From positions 2,418,001-2,482,000 of the forward strand of contig OZ241868.1 in assembly GCA_965202905.1 (NCBI GenBank): 64,000 nucleotides of DNA. Direction: 5' to 3'. Source of the DNA: CAYFYS01 sp965202905. Lineage in GTDB: Bacteria > Pseudomonadota > Alphaproteobacteria > MPNO01. Shown in pieces: positions 26,795 through 35,303 of the stretch; the first letter of the stretch is position 1; each line of letters starts with the position of its first letter. The position numbers and the translations under genes were made by a program. The notes beneath the pieces are model-generated. The model searched no databases. It saw only the letters and a list, made by a program, of their open reading frames with translations, and was not told the DNA's origin.

Positions 26795-27208
26795 CTATTC
26801 CTCGGCGGTCCGCTCGGCCTCGGCCGTCTTGGCGCCGCGCGGCGGCCGACGCTCGACCTTCTCGGCGATCCGCGCCTTCTTGCCGCGCCGGCTGCGCAGG
26901 TAGTAGAGCTTGGCCCGCCGGACCGCGCCGCGGCGCACGACCTCGATGCGGTCGATGCGCGGCGAATAGAGCGGGAAGACGCGCTCCACCCCCTCGCCGT
27001 AGGAGATCTTGCGCACGGTGAAGGCGGAGTTGACCCCCCGGCTTGCGCGCCCGATCACCACGCCTTCGTAGGCCTGGATACGCTCGCGGGTGCCTTCGAC
27101 GACCTTGTAGTGGACCCGCACCGTATCGCCCGGCCCGAACGCAGGGATTTCGCGGTCGGCGGTGAGCTTTGCGATCTGCTCGGCTTCGAGCCGCTCAATC
27201 GTGTTCAT
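26795..27208 (-). CDS. rplS: 50S ribosomal protein L19
   Basis: 137 residues. The L19 core is clear: FGPGDTVRVHYKV, IQAYEGVVIGR, FTVRKISYGEGVERVFPLYSP and the basic RAKLYYLRSRRGKKARI. A short acidic tail follows. The start overlaps the trmD end by 14 bp, part of the conserved rpsP-rimM-trmD-rplS operon. Confidence 0.98.
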   Translation of the reverse strand: MNTIERLEAEQIAKLTADREIPAFGPGDTVRVHYKVVEGTRERIQAYEGVVIGRASRGVNSAFTVRKISYGEGVERVFPLYSPRIDRIEVVRRGAVRRAKLYYLRSRRGKKARIAEKVERRPPRGAKTAEAERTAEE

Positions 27209-27941
27209 CGTCGTCGTCCTTCCTTCTATTCCGCCGGTAGCCTTCCCACAGGTCCGGCCGGCGCTCGCCCGTCAGGCGCTCGGCCTGAGCGCGGCGCCAC
27301 TGCCCTATGCGCCCGTGATCTCCGCTCACCAGCACCTCGGGCACGTCCCGACCCCGCCAAGTCTGCGGGCGGGTATAGTGCGGATACTCGAGCAGGCCGT
27401 CGGAGAAGCTCTCCTCGGCCAGCGAGCCGGCCGCGCCGACCACGCCCGGCAGCAGGCGGACGCAGGCATCGATCAAGGCGATCGCCGCCGGCTCTCCGCC
27501 CGACAGCACGAAATCGCCGAGACTCACCTCCTCGACCCCGTGCGCCTCGAGCACCCGTTCGTCGACACCTTCGTAGCGGCCGCACAGAACCGCCGCCCCC
27601 GGGCCTTTGGCCAGGGCGCGGACCCGCACCTGGTCGAGCGGCCGGCCGCGCGGGCTCATGTAGACCACCGGCCCGTGATCGCCCGGCAGGGCGTCCAGCG
27701 CGTCCCCGATCACGTCGGGCCGCATGACCATGCCGGCGCCGCCGCCGAAAGGGCTGTCGTCGACGGAACGGTGTTTATCGCGCGCGAAGTCGCGAATGTC
27801 CACCGTTTCGAGCGTCCATATCCCTTCGCTTAGCGCCCGGCCGGCGAGCGAATGGCCGAGCGGGCCGGGGAACATCTCCGGGAACAGGGTCAGGACCCGA
27901 ACGGCGAACCCCGGCCGCGCCGGATCATGTGGCCCGGTCAT
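27195..27941 (-). CDS. trmD: tRNA (guanine-N1)-methyltransferase
   Basis: 248 residues. The SPOUT trefoil knot shows in CGRYEGVDERVL and GDFVLSGGEPAA; FGGGAGMVM and the C-terminal YPHYTRPQTWRG segment are conserved. It makes m1G37 next to the anticodon, which prevents frameshifting. The start overlaps the rimM end. Confidence 0.98.
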   Translation of the reverse strand: MTGPHDPARPGFAVRVLTLFPEMFPGPLGHSLAGRALSEGIWTLETVDIRDFARDKHRSVDDSPFGGGAGMVMRPDVIGDALDALPGDHGPVVYMSPRGRPLDQVRVRALAKGPGAAVLCGRYEGVDERVLEAHGVEEVSLGDFVLSGGEPAAIALIDACVRLLPGVVGAAGSLAEESFSDGLLEYPHYTRPQTWRGRDVPEVLVSGDHGRIGQWRRAQAERLTGERRPDLWEGYRRNRRKDDDDEHD

Positions 27942-28500
27942 CGCCGGCGTCCTCGTCTTCGTCCTCATCTTCCCGATCCGGCGGGACGACGACGATGCGT
28001 CCCGCGGCGATCTCGACCGTTGGGACGGCGTCGCAGGTGAACGGGACCAGCAACGGCTGCGCCCGCCCGGTGCAGGCGATTTCCAGCACATCGGCGCCGC
28101 CGGCCGGGATGATCCCGCTAACCCGGCCGATCGCGGCTCCCGCCGGGTCGACCGCCTCGAGCCCCAGGAGATCAGCGTGGTAGAACTCGTCCCCGTCCGC
28201 CGTCGGTGGCAGCCTCGCGCGATCGACATAGAGCCGCGTGCCGCGCAACGCCTCGGCTGCGCTGCGATCATCGATGCCGGAAATCCGCGCGACGACCAGA
28301 TCGCGGGCAACGCCTTCCACGGCGATGTCGAAGCGGCGTTCGCCGGGCTCGTCCTCGAGCGGACCGTAGGCCGCCACGTCCTGCGGCGCCGCGGTGAAGC
28401 TCTTGATTCGGACCGCGCCGCGGACGCCCTGGGCGCCGGCGATCGCGCCAAGACAGACCCGATGGGCATCGGCGGCGCCCTCGACTGAAAGCGCGGACAC
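27925..28500 (-). CDS. rimM: 16S rRNA processing / ribosome maturation factor
   Basis: 191 residues. The N-terminal RimM barrel has CLGAIAGAQGVRGAVRIKSF and the PRC-like C-terminal half has EFYHADLLGLEAVD and VPPDR. It assists assembly of the 30S head around S19. It has an acidic C-terminal tail rich in Glu and Asp. It overlaps trmD by 17 bp. Confidence 0.96.
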   Translation of the reverse strand: MSALSVEGAADAHRVCLGAIAGAQGVRGAVRIKSFTAAPQDVAAYGPLEDEPGERRFDIAVEGVARDLVVARISGIDDRSAAEALRGTRLYVDRARLPPTADGDEFYHADLLGLEAVDPAGAAIGRVSGIIPAGGADVLEIACTGRAQPLLVPFTCDAVPTVEIAAGRIVVVPPDREDEDEDEDAGDDRAT

Positions 28501-28549
28501 GGTGAGGATCCTGCCGCCGCCGCGGTTTCGCGCCCGGCTCGCCGTCGGC

Positions 28550-28921
28550 TTACTCCCCGGATCCCGGCCCCCCGGCCGGTTTCGCCGCCGCTTCGGCGGC
28601 CTGTTTCAGGCGTTCCTGCGCCTTCGCCTTGGGCCGGCTCTTCTTGGGCGTCTCGCGGATTTCGCGCATCGGGACGATCTCGGCCTGGCCGAGGAATCTG
28701 GCGACCCGATCGCTCGGCAGCGCGCCGTGGCTCAGCCATTGCCGCACCCGATCCTCCTTGATGACCACCCGGTCCGGGTGGTCGCGGGCGAGGATCGGGT
28801 TGTAGGTGCCGACACGCTCGATGAACCGCCCGTCGCGGGGGCTGCGGGAATCGGCGACGACGATGCGGTAGAACGGCCGTTTCTTGGCGCCGCCGCGGGC
28901 AAGCCTGATTCTCAACGACAT
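28550..28921 (-). CDS. rpsP: 30S ribosomal protein S16
   Basis: 123 residues. The conserved part covers the first 80: SLRIRLARGGAKKRPFYRIV, RDGRFIERVGTYNP and WLSHGALPSDRVARFL. A Lys/Ala-rich tail of about 40 residues follows, as is usual in alphaproteobacteria. Lies between ffh and rimM. Confidence 0.98.
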   Translation of the reverse strand: MSLRIRLARGGAKKRPFYRIVVADSRSPRDGRFIERVGTYNPILARDHPDRVVIKEDRVRQWLSHGALPSDRVARFLGQAEIVPMREIRETPKKSRPKAKAQERLKQAAEAAAKPAGGPGSGE

Positions 28922-28945
28922 GTGTGTGTTCTCCTCGCGGCGGGG

Positions 28946-30301
28946 CTAGCGGGGCGGCGGCATGATATGGCCGAGCCCGCCACGCATCAGCCCCTTCTTG
29001 CCGAGCTTGTTGATCTTTTTCATCATCCGGCTCATCTCCTGGAACTGCTTCATGAGCCGGTTGATGTCCTGAACGGTGGCGCCGGAGCCGGCGGCGATCC
29101 TGCGCTTGCGCGAGGCCTTGATGAGCTCTGGCCGGCGCCGTTCAACCAGCGTCATCGAACCGATAATCGCCTCCTGCCGGGCCAGCACCTTCTCGTCGAC
29201 ATTGGCCTGCGCGATCTGACCCTTCATCTTGGCGATGCCCGGCAACATGCCAATGACCCCTCCCATGCCGCCCATCCTGCGGATCTGGCGGAGTTGCCCG
29301 GCGAGGTCCTCGAGGTCGAACTGGCCCTTCCGGACCTTTTCGGCCATTCGGGCAGCCTGCTCCTCGTCGAAGGTTTCCTGGGCCTTCTCGACCAGGCTGA
29401 CGACATCGCCCATGCCGAGGATGCGCGAAGCGATGCGGTCGGGGTGGAAGGCCTCCAGCGCATCGAGTTTCTCGCCCGTGCCCAGGAGCTTGATCGGACA
29501 CCCGGTGACCGCGCGCATCGACAGCGCCGCGCCGCCGCGCGCGTCGCCGTCGATGCGGGTCAGCACGATGCCGCTGAGTCCGACGCGCCGGTGGAACGCG
29601 GACGCCGTGGTCACCGCATCCTGGCCGGTCATGGCGTCGGCGACCAGCAGGGTCTCCTTCGGCTTGGCGGCATCGGCGATTTCGGCGATTTCGGCCATCA
29701 ATTGCTCGTCGATCGCCAGCCGGCCGGCGGTATCGAGCACGACCGCGTCGTAGCCCTCGCGCCGGGCGGTATCCATCGCGCGGTCGGCGATCATCCGCGG
29801 GGTCTGCAAGGGCATGATCGGCAGGGTGTCGATCCCGGCCTGGGCGCCCAGCACCGCGAGCTGTTCCTGGGCGGCCGGCCGGCGGATGTCGAGCGACGCC
29901 ATGAGCACCTTCTTTCGGTGGCGCTCCTGGATCATGCGGCCGAGCTTGGCCGAGGTGGTGGTCTTTCCGGAGCCCTGCAGTCCCACCATCAGCACGGAGA
30001 CGGGCGGGCTCGCCCCGAGGTCGATGTCGCTGGAGGTCGTGCCCAGCATCTCGACGAGCCGGTCGTTGACGATCTTGACGACCATCTGGCCGGGGGTGAC
30101 GCTGCGCAGCACCTCCTGGCCGACGGCGCGCTCGCGCACGGCATCGACGAAGTCCTTGACGACCGGCAGCGCCACGTCGGCCTCGAGCAGCGCCACGCGG
30201 ACCTCGCGCATCGCCTCGGCGACATCGGCCTCGCTCAGCGCGCCGCGGCGCGTCAGGCGGTCGAGTACGCTACCGAGCCGGGAGCTCAAGCCATCGAACA
30301 T
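28946..30301 (-). CDS. ffh: signal recognition particle GTPase
   Basis: 451 residues. The NG domain has GLQGSGKTTT, DTAGRLA and TRIDGDARGGAAL; the methionine-rich M domain near the C-terminus has RMMKKINKLGKKG for binding 4.5S RNA and signal sequences. It targets membrane proteins co-translationally through FtsY. First gene of the ffh-rpsP-rimM-trmD-rplS operon. Confidence 0.98.
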   Translation of the reverse strand: MFDGLSSRLGSVLDRLTRRGALSEADVAEAMREVRVALLEADVALPVVKDFVDAVRERAVGQEVLRSVTPGQMVVKIVNDRLVEMLGTTSSDIDLGASPPVSVLMVGLQGSGKTTTSAKLGRMIQERHRKKVLMASLDIRRPAAQEQLAVLGAQAGIDTLPIMPLQTPRMIADRAMDTARREGYDAVVLDTAGRLAIDEQLMAEIAEIADAAKPKETLLVADAMTGQDAVTTASAFHRRVGLSGIVLTRIDGDARGGAALSMRAVTGCPIKLLGTGEKLDALEAFHPDRIASRILGMGDVVSLVEKAQETFDEEQAARMAEKVRKGQFDLEDLAGQLRQIRRMGGMGGVIGMLPGIAKMKGQIAQANVDEKVLARQEAIIGSMTLVERRRPELIKASRKRRIAAGSGATVQDINRLMKQFQEMSRMMKKINKLGKKGLMRGGLGHIMPPPR

Positions 30302-30348
30302 TGCGGTTCACCGTTTCAGCCAGCGCCGATTCAGCCAGCACCGAGTGC

Positions 30349-30375
30349 GCCAATGCACGCTATGCGTGGATTGGC
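30349..30375. promoter_or_regulatory. long hairpin in the divergent ffh / phosphatase-like region
   Basis: GCCAATGCACGC (30349-30360) and GCGTGGATTGGC (30364-30375) pair over 12 positions with one mismatch around a 3-base loop. GTGC and GCAC just outside can extend the stem. It lies 48 bp upstream of ffh and 170 bp upstream of the plus-strand gene. It may be a protein site or an RNA structure in the ffh leader. Confidence 0.45.
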
Positions 30376-30546
30376 GGGCACCCTGAGGCGCGATCCATCG
30401 GAGACGATCCGCGGAACGGCGCACTCTATGGCCGGTGCGGCCGACGGTCAAGCGCCGCCGGGCGGGCCGACGTAACGCCGGTCGACACCATCGTTCGCGA
30501 GCGACGGTGGCTTGACGTATGGTTGGAGCGCACGCTTGGAGTACGA

Positions 30547-31347
30547 ATGGCCGAAATCGCAAACTTCGCGGTCATTGAGACCCCTTGCCGGGTGTGGGCG
30601 GTCTCATCGATCCACGGCGAGGCGCGCGGTCTTGCGGCGCTGCACGAGGCGCTGGAACCGCGCATCGTCGAGGGCGACCGCCTGGTGTATCTCGGCAATG
30701 TCCTGGGCCGGGGCCGCGAGGTGCGCGCGACCGTTGACGAGGTGCTGGCGTTCCGCCGGGCGTTTCTCGCCATCCCGGGCAACGACGTGAAGGATTACGC
30801 GATCCTGCGCGGCGCCCAGGAGGAGATGTGGGCCAGGCTGTTCGAACTGCAATTCGCCGTCAACCCGAGCGAGGTCCTGGAATGGATGCTCGATCACGGC
30901 GTCGGCGCCACCATCGAGGCCTATGGCGGCGACCCGCGCGAGGCGATGGCCGCGGCCCGCCAGGGGACCATGATGCTCAACCGCTGGACCGCCGCCCTGC
31001 GGGCCGCCTTCGGCGAGGTTCCCGGCCACCGCGATTTTCTCAGCAGCCTGCGCCAGGCCGCCTACACCGACGACGGGGCGCTGATCTTCGTCAACGCCGG
31101 GCTCGATCCCGAGCGGCCGCTCTACGCCCAGAACGACGCGTTCTGGTGGGCCCAGCAGAGCTGGGACCGGATCGACCGGCCCTATTTCGGCTGCCGCCAG
31201 GTGGTGCGCGGCTACGACCCGGCGCGGCGCGGCGTTCTGCTGGCCGGGCACACCGCCAGCATCGACGGACGCGCGGGGTTCGGCGGGACCCCGATCGCGG
31301 CGCTGGCGACGCCCGCCGACGGCGTGACCGAGATCCTGGAGGCGTGA
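30547..31347 (+). CDS. PPP-family metallophosphatase homologue lacking catalytic residues
   Basis: 266 residues with the order and spacing of bacterial PPP phosphatases. All three core motifs are changed: GDIHG is SSIHG (Ser for Asp), GDxxDRG is GNVLGRG (both Asp lost), and RGNHE is RGAQE. A late GHT is kept. Loss of so many ligands while the reading frame is intact suggests a conserved pseudo-enzyme used for binding or regulation. GGAG lies six bases before the ATG at 30547; the frame is open further upstream but without family similarity. It is divergent from ffh. Confidence 0.8.
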   Translation: MAEIANFAVIETPCRVWAVSSIHGEARGLAALHEALEPRIVEGDRLVYLGNVLGRGREVRATVDEVLAFRRAFLAIPGNDVKDYAILRGAQEEMWARLFELQFAVNPSEVLEWMLDHGVGATIEAYGGDPREAMAAARQGTMMLNRWTAALRAAFGEVPGHRDFLSSLRQAAYTDDGALIFVNAGLDPERPLYAQNDAFWWAQQSWDRIDRPYFGCRQVVRGYDPARRGVLLAGHTASIDGRAGFGGTPIAALATPADGVTEILEA

Positions 31348-31447
31348 GACCGCGCCCGGCTCGCGCTGTCGCGGGCGCCATGCTAGAACGCTCCACGTGG
31401 GCATGACCGCGTTCGCGCGGAACGGCCGATCGAGGGAGGCGGCGGGA

Positions 31448-32164
31448 ATGAGTGAGTTGATCCAGGCGATGCGCGATCTGGTCGTCGGCAACCGGATCCT
31501 GGCCAACGAGGGCGTGGTCGATGCCTACGGTCATTTGAGCGTCCGCCACCCCGACGACCCCGAGCGCTACCTGATGTCGTGCTCGCGCGCGCCGGGCCTG
31601 GTCAAGCTGGCCGATATCATGGAGTTCACGTTGGATGGCGAGGCCGTCGATCCGCGCGACCGCTCGCCCTATGCGGAACGGTTCATCCACGGTGCGATCT
31701 TCGAGCAGCGCCCGGAAGTCCATTCCGTCGTCCATAACCACTCCCACGCGGTAATCCCCTTCGGCGTCACCGGGGTCAAGCTGCGCCCGCTGGTCCATGT
31801 CGGCGCGGCGATCGGGACCGAGATCCCGGTCTGGGACATCCGCGACAATTTCGGCTCGACCGACCTCCTGGTCGTCAACATGGAGCAGGGCCGGGATCTG
31901 GCGAAGCGCCTGGGCGAGAACAAGGTCGTCCTGATGCGCGGGCACGGTTGCGCCGTGGCCGGCGGCAATATCCGGCAATCGGTGATGACGTCGGTCTATC
32001 TGCAGGTCGCGGCAAGGCTCCAGCGCGAGACGATGGCGATGGGAGAGATCGAGTTCCTGTCCGACGACGAGATCGCGCTCTGCGCGGCGACCTTCGCCAG
32101 CGACTTGTCGGTCGCCCGGGCGTGGGAGTACCTCGTGGTCAACGCCGGCATGGCGTCCTTTTAG
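31448..32164 (+). CDS. class II aldolase/adducin family protein
   Basis: 238 residues. The zinc site HNHSHAVIPF and a later RGHGCAVAG histidine are present, with DAYGHLSVRHP near the N-terminus. The family covers fuculose-phosphate-type aldolases and several decarboxylases of small sugar or hydroxy acids. ATG at 31448 has GGAGGCGGG upstream. The next genes on the strand are a two-part ThDP decarboxylase, so a short catabolic operon is likely. Confidence 0.87.
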   Translation: MSELIQAMRDLVVGNRILANEGVVDAYGHLSVRHPDDPERYLMSCSRAPGLVKLADIMEFTLDGEAVDPRDRSPYAERFIHGAIFEQRPEVHSVVHNHSHAVIPFGVTGVKLRPLVHVGAAIGTEIPVWDIRDNFGSTDLLVVNMEQGRDLAKRLGENKVVLMRGHGCAVAGGNIRQSVMTSVYLQVAARLQRETMAMGEIEFLSDDEIALCAATFASDLSVARAWEYLVVNAGMASF

Positions 32165-32176
32165 GAAGAGCCGTCG

Positions 32177-32711
32177 ATGGCGCGGGGCCGAGCGCCGAAA
32201 TCGCCGCCACGATCGCGGACGAAGCGGCCGGCTGCGGCATCGAGCTCGTCGCGTCCCTTCCCGACGGCTGGATCGCCCGGCTGATCGAGCGCTTCGAGAC
32301 CGACCAGCGGTTCGACCACGTCCCGGTCAATCGCGAGGAGTCGGCGATCGGGCTGTGCTCGGGCTCGTTCTTCGGCGGCCGGCGATCGCTGGCGCCGATG
32401 GGCGCCTCGGGGCTGATGGCCTGCATCTACGCGATCACCAAGATCAACTACACCTAACATGGCGCCGCTCCTGATCTTCGTGACGATGCGCGGACGGCCG
32501 GGCGACAGGGCCGGGTTCCATGTTTCCAACGGGCTCTTCATCTGGAGCCGGATCTGGAGCCGGTCATGCGCGCGATCGACCTGTCTACACGGTCGTCGAG
32601 CGCCGCGATCAGATCGGCGAGATCCGGCGAGCCGACGCCCATTCGCGGATCATCGCCCGGCCGGTCGTGGCCGGCTTCACCCGCGGTTTCCTCTACGGCA
32701 AGACCCCGTGA
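32177..32711 (+). pseudogene. ThDP decarboxylase alpha subunit (sulfopyruvate/phosphonopyruvate decarboxylase type), broken
   Basis: Segments in different frames together make one alpha subunit: GIELVASLPDGWIARLIERF, the catalytic-Glu region VNREESAIGLCSG, MGASGLMACIYAIT, then MAPLLIFVTMRG and GFHVSNGLFI, then EPVMRAIDL, then PVYTVVERRDQIGEIRRA and ARPVVAGFTRGFLYGK. At least three frame changes are needed, near 32455, 32540-32563 and 32580. No in-frame start is clear. The stop overlaps the beta-subunit ATG, as in intact relatives. Confidence 0.83.
32540..32563. repeat. exact 12-bp tandem duplication
   Basis: ATCTGGAGCCGG occurs twice in direct contact inside the alpha-subunit pseudogene, next to a frame change. 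As a 12-bp insertion it does not itself shift the frame. Confidence 0.93.
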
Positions 32712-33259
32712 TGACGATGGCCATGCAGGTTTGCTTCGAGACCCTGGTCGCGCGCTGGACCGATCAGGCGGTCGTAATTTCGGCCGGCGACGCATCCGAG
32801 ATGTGGTGGCGCCTGACCGGCGAAACCGAGCGGGTCTTCTACCTCGAGGCCTCGGTCTGGGCGTTCTCCGGCGACGGGGCATTCCTGATGAACCCCGGCA
32901 TGTTGACGGTCGAGCGCCGCATGGCGCTACCCAACCCGACCCATTTCCTGGTCGCCAACGGCGTCTATGGGGCGATCGGCGAGCTCGGGATGGCGGACGG
33001 GGGGCAGACCGACTATGCTGGTCTCGCGCGCGCGGCCGGCCTGCGGAACGTCCACCGGTTTGCTGCGGTCGACGACCTGAAATCCGGGCTCGACGAGGCG
33101 ATGTGCTCCAACGACGGGTCCTTCGTGGTGCTGGACATCGAGCCGGCCGGCGAAATCCTGCCCGCCCCGCCGATGGACGGCCCGGAGAGCAAGTTCCGAT
33201 TCGGGCGGTATCTTGAGCGAACCTACGGCGTCAGCATCTTCGACAACCGGCCCGGGTGA
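32711..33259 (+). CDS. ThDP decarboxylase beta subunit with a probable internal deletion
   Basis: 182 residues. The ThDP motif is SGDGAFLMNPG, followed by VANGVYGAIGE, both as in the beta subunit of sulfopyruvate-type decarboxylases. Between FYLEAS and VWAFSGDG the usual 15-20-residue segment (the glycine-rich helix before the motif) is missing. The frame is intact, so translation is possible, but the lost helix packs on the cofactor, and the alpha partner is broken. It is probably non-functional. Confidence 0.75.
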   Translation: MTMAMQVCFETLVARWTDQAVVISAGDASEMWWRLTGETERVFYLEASVWAFSGDGAFLMNPGMLTVERRMALPNPTHFLVANGVYGAIGELGMADGGQTDYAGLARAAGLRNVHRFAAVDDLKSGLDEAMCSNDGSFVVLDIEPAGEILPAPPMDGPESKFRFGRYLERTYGVSIFDNRPG

Positions 33260-34181
33260 CCGCGCCGGGCCGGGCCGGCCGGTCGATCGCGGCGAAGGGC
33301 CGGCGCATCTGGCGATGCTTCTGGCCGCGCTGATCTTCGGGGTGAACTATGTGCTCGGCCGCTGGGCGGTGGCCGACGTGCCGGCCTATACGCTCGGGTT
33401 CACGCGATGGGCGGTCGGCGGTCTGGTGCTGCTGCCGTTCGCCTGGCGTTTCATCGCGCGCGACCGGGCGTGGATCGCCGCGAACTGGGCATGGGTGGCG
33501 CTCGCCGGCTTTCTGATGCCCTTCATGGGCGCAGGCGTGACCTATGTCGCGCTGATCTACACCGAGGCGATCAACGGCGGCGTCCTGCAGACGTCCCTGC
33601 CGGTCTTCATCATCATCCTGTCCCGACTGATCCTGCGCGAGCGAACGTCCGGCGCCCAGTGGCTCGGCGCGGCCATCGCGATTGCGGGCGTGCTCTACGT
33701 CGTCGCGCGCGGCCGGGCGGACGTGCTGCTCGACCTGCGTTTCAACATCGGCGACGCCCTCCTGATCGCCTGCAATCTGGCTCTTGCGGGCTACGCCATC
33801 GTCGTGCGCAAGATGGCGACCGGCTATCATCCGCTGACGCTGCTGAGCTTGGTGTGCGCCGTGGGCGCGGCGATCCACGCGCCCTTTTTCGCCGTCGAGA
33901 TCGTATCGGACGAGCCGTTCCGTGCGAGCCTGCCGGCGATCGTCGCCCTGGTCTTCGTCGCGATCTTCCCGTCCGTGATCGCGATCCTGTGCTGGAACCA
34001 TGCAATCCAGAGGCTGGGCGCGCCGAGGGCGGGGTTCTACCTGTATCTGGTTCCGGTCTTCGCCGCGGTGTTCGCCGTTCCTTTGCTGGGCGAGGATATC
34101 GGCGGCTACCATTTGATCGGCGGCGCGCTGATCATCGCCGGCGTCAGCCTGTCGACCCGCCGGCCGGGCGGCGCAGCCTGA
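33213..34181 (+). CDS. EamA/DMT-family transporter
   Basis: 322 residues from TTG at 33213, or 288 from ATG at 33315. Ten hydrophobic segments in two EamA repeats: AALIFGVNYVLGRWA starts the first, LNNA-type boundary is SLPVFIIILSRLILRERTS, and LYLVPVFAAVFAVPLLGEDIG ends the second. The substrate is unknown. The TTG start would overlap the beta subunit by 47 bp and has GGGCGG upstream; the ATG has no good ribosome site. Followed by a hairpin and a 330-bp AT-richer stretch. Confidence 0.85.
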   Translation: MSEPTASASSTTGPGDRAGPGRPVDRGEGPAHLAMLLAALIFGVNYVLGRWAVADVPAYTLGFTRWAVGGLVLLPFAWRFIARDRAWIAANWAWVALAGFLMPFMGAGVTYVALIYTEAINGGVLQTSLPVFIIILSRLILRERTSGAQWLGAAIAIAGVLYVVARGRADVLLDLRFNIGDALLIACNLALAGYAIVVRKMATGYHPLTLLSLVCAVGAAIHAPFFAVEIVSDEPFRASLPAIVALVFVAIFPSVIAILCWNHAIQRLGAPRAGFYLYLVPVFAAVFAVPLLGEDIGGYHLIGGALIIAGVSLSTRRPGGAA

Positions 34182-34516
34182 GCAGGATCGTCTGGCTTAT
34201 GACACATTATACGATGTTTCTATGGAGACATCGACCTGCGATGACCATCATCCTTAGCTATTCGATCTCCATTCCCACAAGATCATGTATGCCAAGCTGA
34301 AGAATCCTGCTTAGTCTCAAAGCCGTCGGGAGCGGAGGCCGGAGGCGGGATGGCTTTCGCCTGCCGGACCGCCCCATGACGCCCCGCCTGGATGCTCCAT
34401 CGCCGCTATCGGGACCCCGTGAATCCGCTGCGAAGCGCGTTCCCCCGGAAGAACCGATCCGAATCCCGATGACGAGAGCCGTTTTCGGATTCTCCAGGAG
34501 TCAGGGTCTCTCCGCC
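34182..34516. other. gene-free convergent region, AT-rich in its first half
   Basis: Between two convergent genes. Bases 34190-34320 are much more AT-rich than the rest of the window. AGCAGGAT (34181-34188) and its reverse complement ATCCTGCT (34304-34311) frame this patch, 115 bp apart. No gene, start signal or known element is recognised. It may be terminator DNA, or a small foreign insert or its remnant. Confidence 0.4.
34212..34233. terminator. hairpin after the EamA gene
   Basis: CGATGTTTC (34212-34220) pairs with GAGACATCG (34225-34233), nine pairs with one G-U, around a 4-base loop, 30 bp after the EamA stop. No clear T-run. Probable weak terminator between convergent genes. Confidence 0.4.
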
Positions 34517-34747
34517 TTATTTTCCGCGCCGCTCGAATTTCGCCATCCATTCGCGGGCAAGTCTCTGAGCTTTGGAAATATCGGTGGGAGTCATCCGCCC
34601 GGCAACGATATCTCTGTTCTTTACGGAATCTTTATTGCCCACGGTTGCCGCGAGATTGAACCACATATGCGCCTGGACATAATCCTGCGGCGCCCCTTGG
34701 CCCTCGCCGTACATGAAACCCAGGTTGTGCTGAGCGCCGGCAAAGCC

Positions 34748-35250
34748 CTGGTCGGCGGCCTTCCGCCACCACTTCACGGCCTCCGCATAATCCTGCGGCA
34801 CCCCTCGGCCCTTGGCATACATGGTGCCCAGATTGTGCTGAGCGCCGGCATAGCCCTGGTCGGCGGCCTTCCGGTACCACTTCACGGCCTCCGCATCATC
34901 CTGCGGCACCCCTTGGCCCTTGCCGTACATGAAACCCAGATTGAACTGAGCGGCGGCATCGCCCTGGTCGGCGGCCTTCCGGTACCACTTCACGGCCTCC
35001 GCATGATCCTGCGGCGCCCCTCGGCCCTTGTCATAGCTGACACCCAGATTGAACTGGGCGGCGGCATAGCCCTGGTCGGCGGCCTTCCGGTACCACTTCA
35101 CGGCCTCCGCATCATCCTGCGGCACCCCTCGGCCATTGTCATACCTGACACCCAGATTGTTCTGGGCGCGGGCATAGCCCTGGTCGGCGGCCTTCCGGTA
35201 CCACTTCACGGCCTCCGCATGATCCTGCGGCACCCCTCGGCCCTTGGAAT
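34748..35250. repeat. 108-bp coding tandem repeats (Sel1 units)
   Basis: CTGGTCGGCGGCCTTCCG recurs at 34748, 34856, 34964, 35072 and 35180, exactly every 108 bp (36 codons). The units are nearly identical and encode Sel1-like helix pairs, so unit number could change by recombination. Confidence 0.9.
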
Positions 35251-35284
35251 ACATGACACCCAGATTGAACTGAGCGGCGGCATT

Positions 35285-35303
35285 GCCCTGGTCCGCCCTG
35301 GTC
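35285..35303. repeat. 10-bp-period duplication that breaks the Sel1 gene
   Basis: GCCCTGGTC, C, GCCCTGGTC: two exact 9-bp copies with a 10-bp period. Removing one period restores the Sel1 reading frame. Confidence 0.9.

Noticed and set aside
30302..30546. 4.5S SRP RNA gene beside ffh
   Set aside because: The conserved GGUCAGG / GGAAGGAAGCAGCC loop sequence is absent.
34317..34550. 77-codon minus-strand frame in the convergent gap
   Set aside because: Overlaps the Sel1 gene end, has no clear ribosome site and no recognised domain.
34748..35250. Regular 108-bp repeats as a CRISPR array
   Set aside because: The whole unit is repeated without unique spacers and encodes Sel1 helices; no cas genes.
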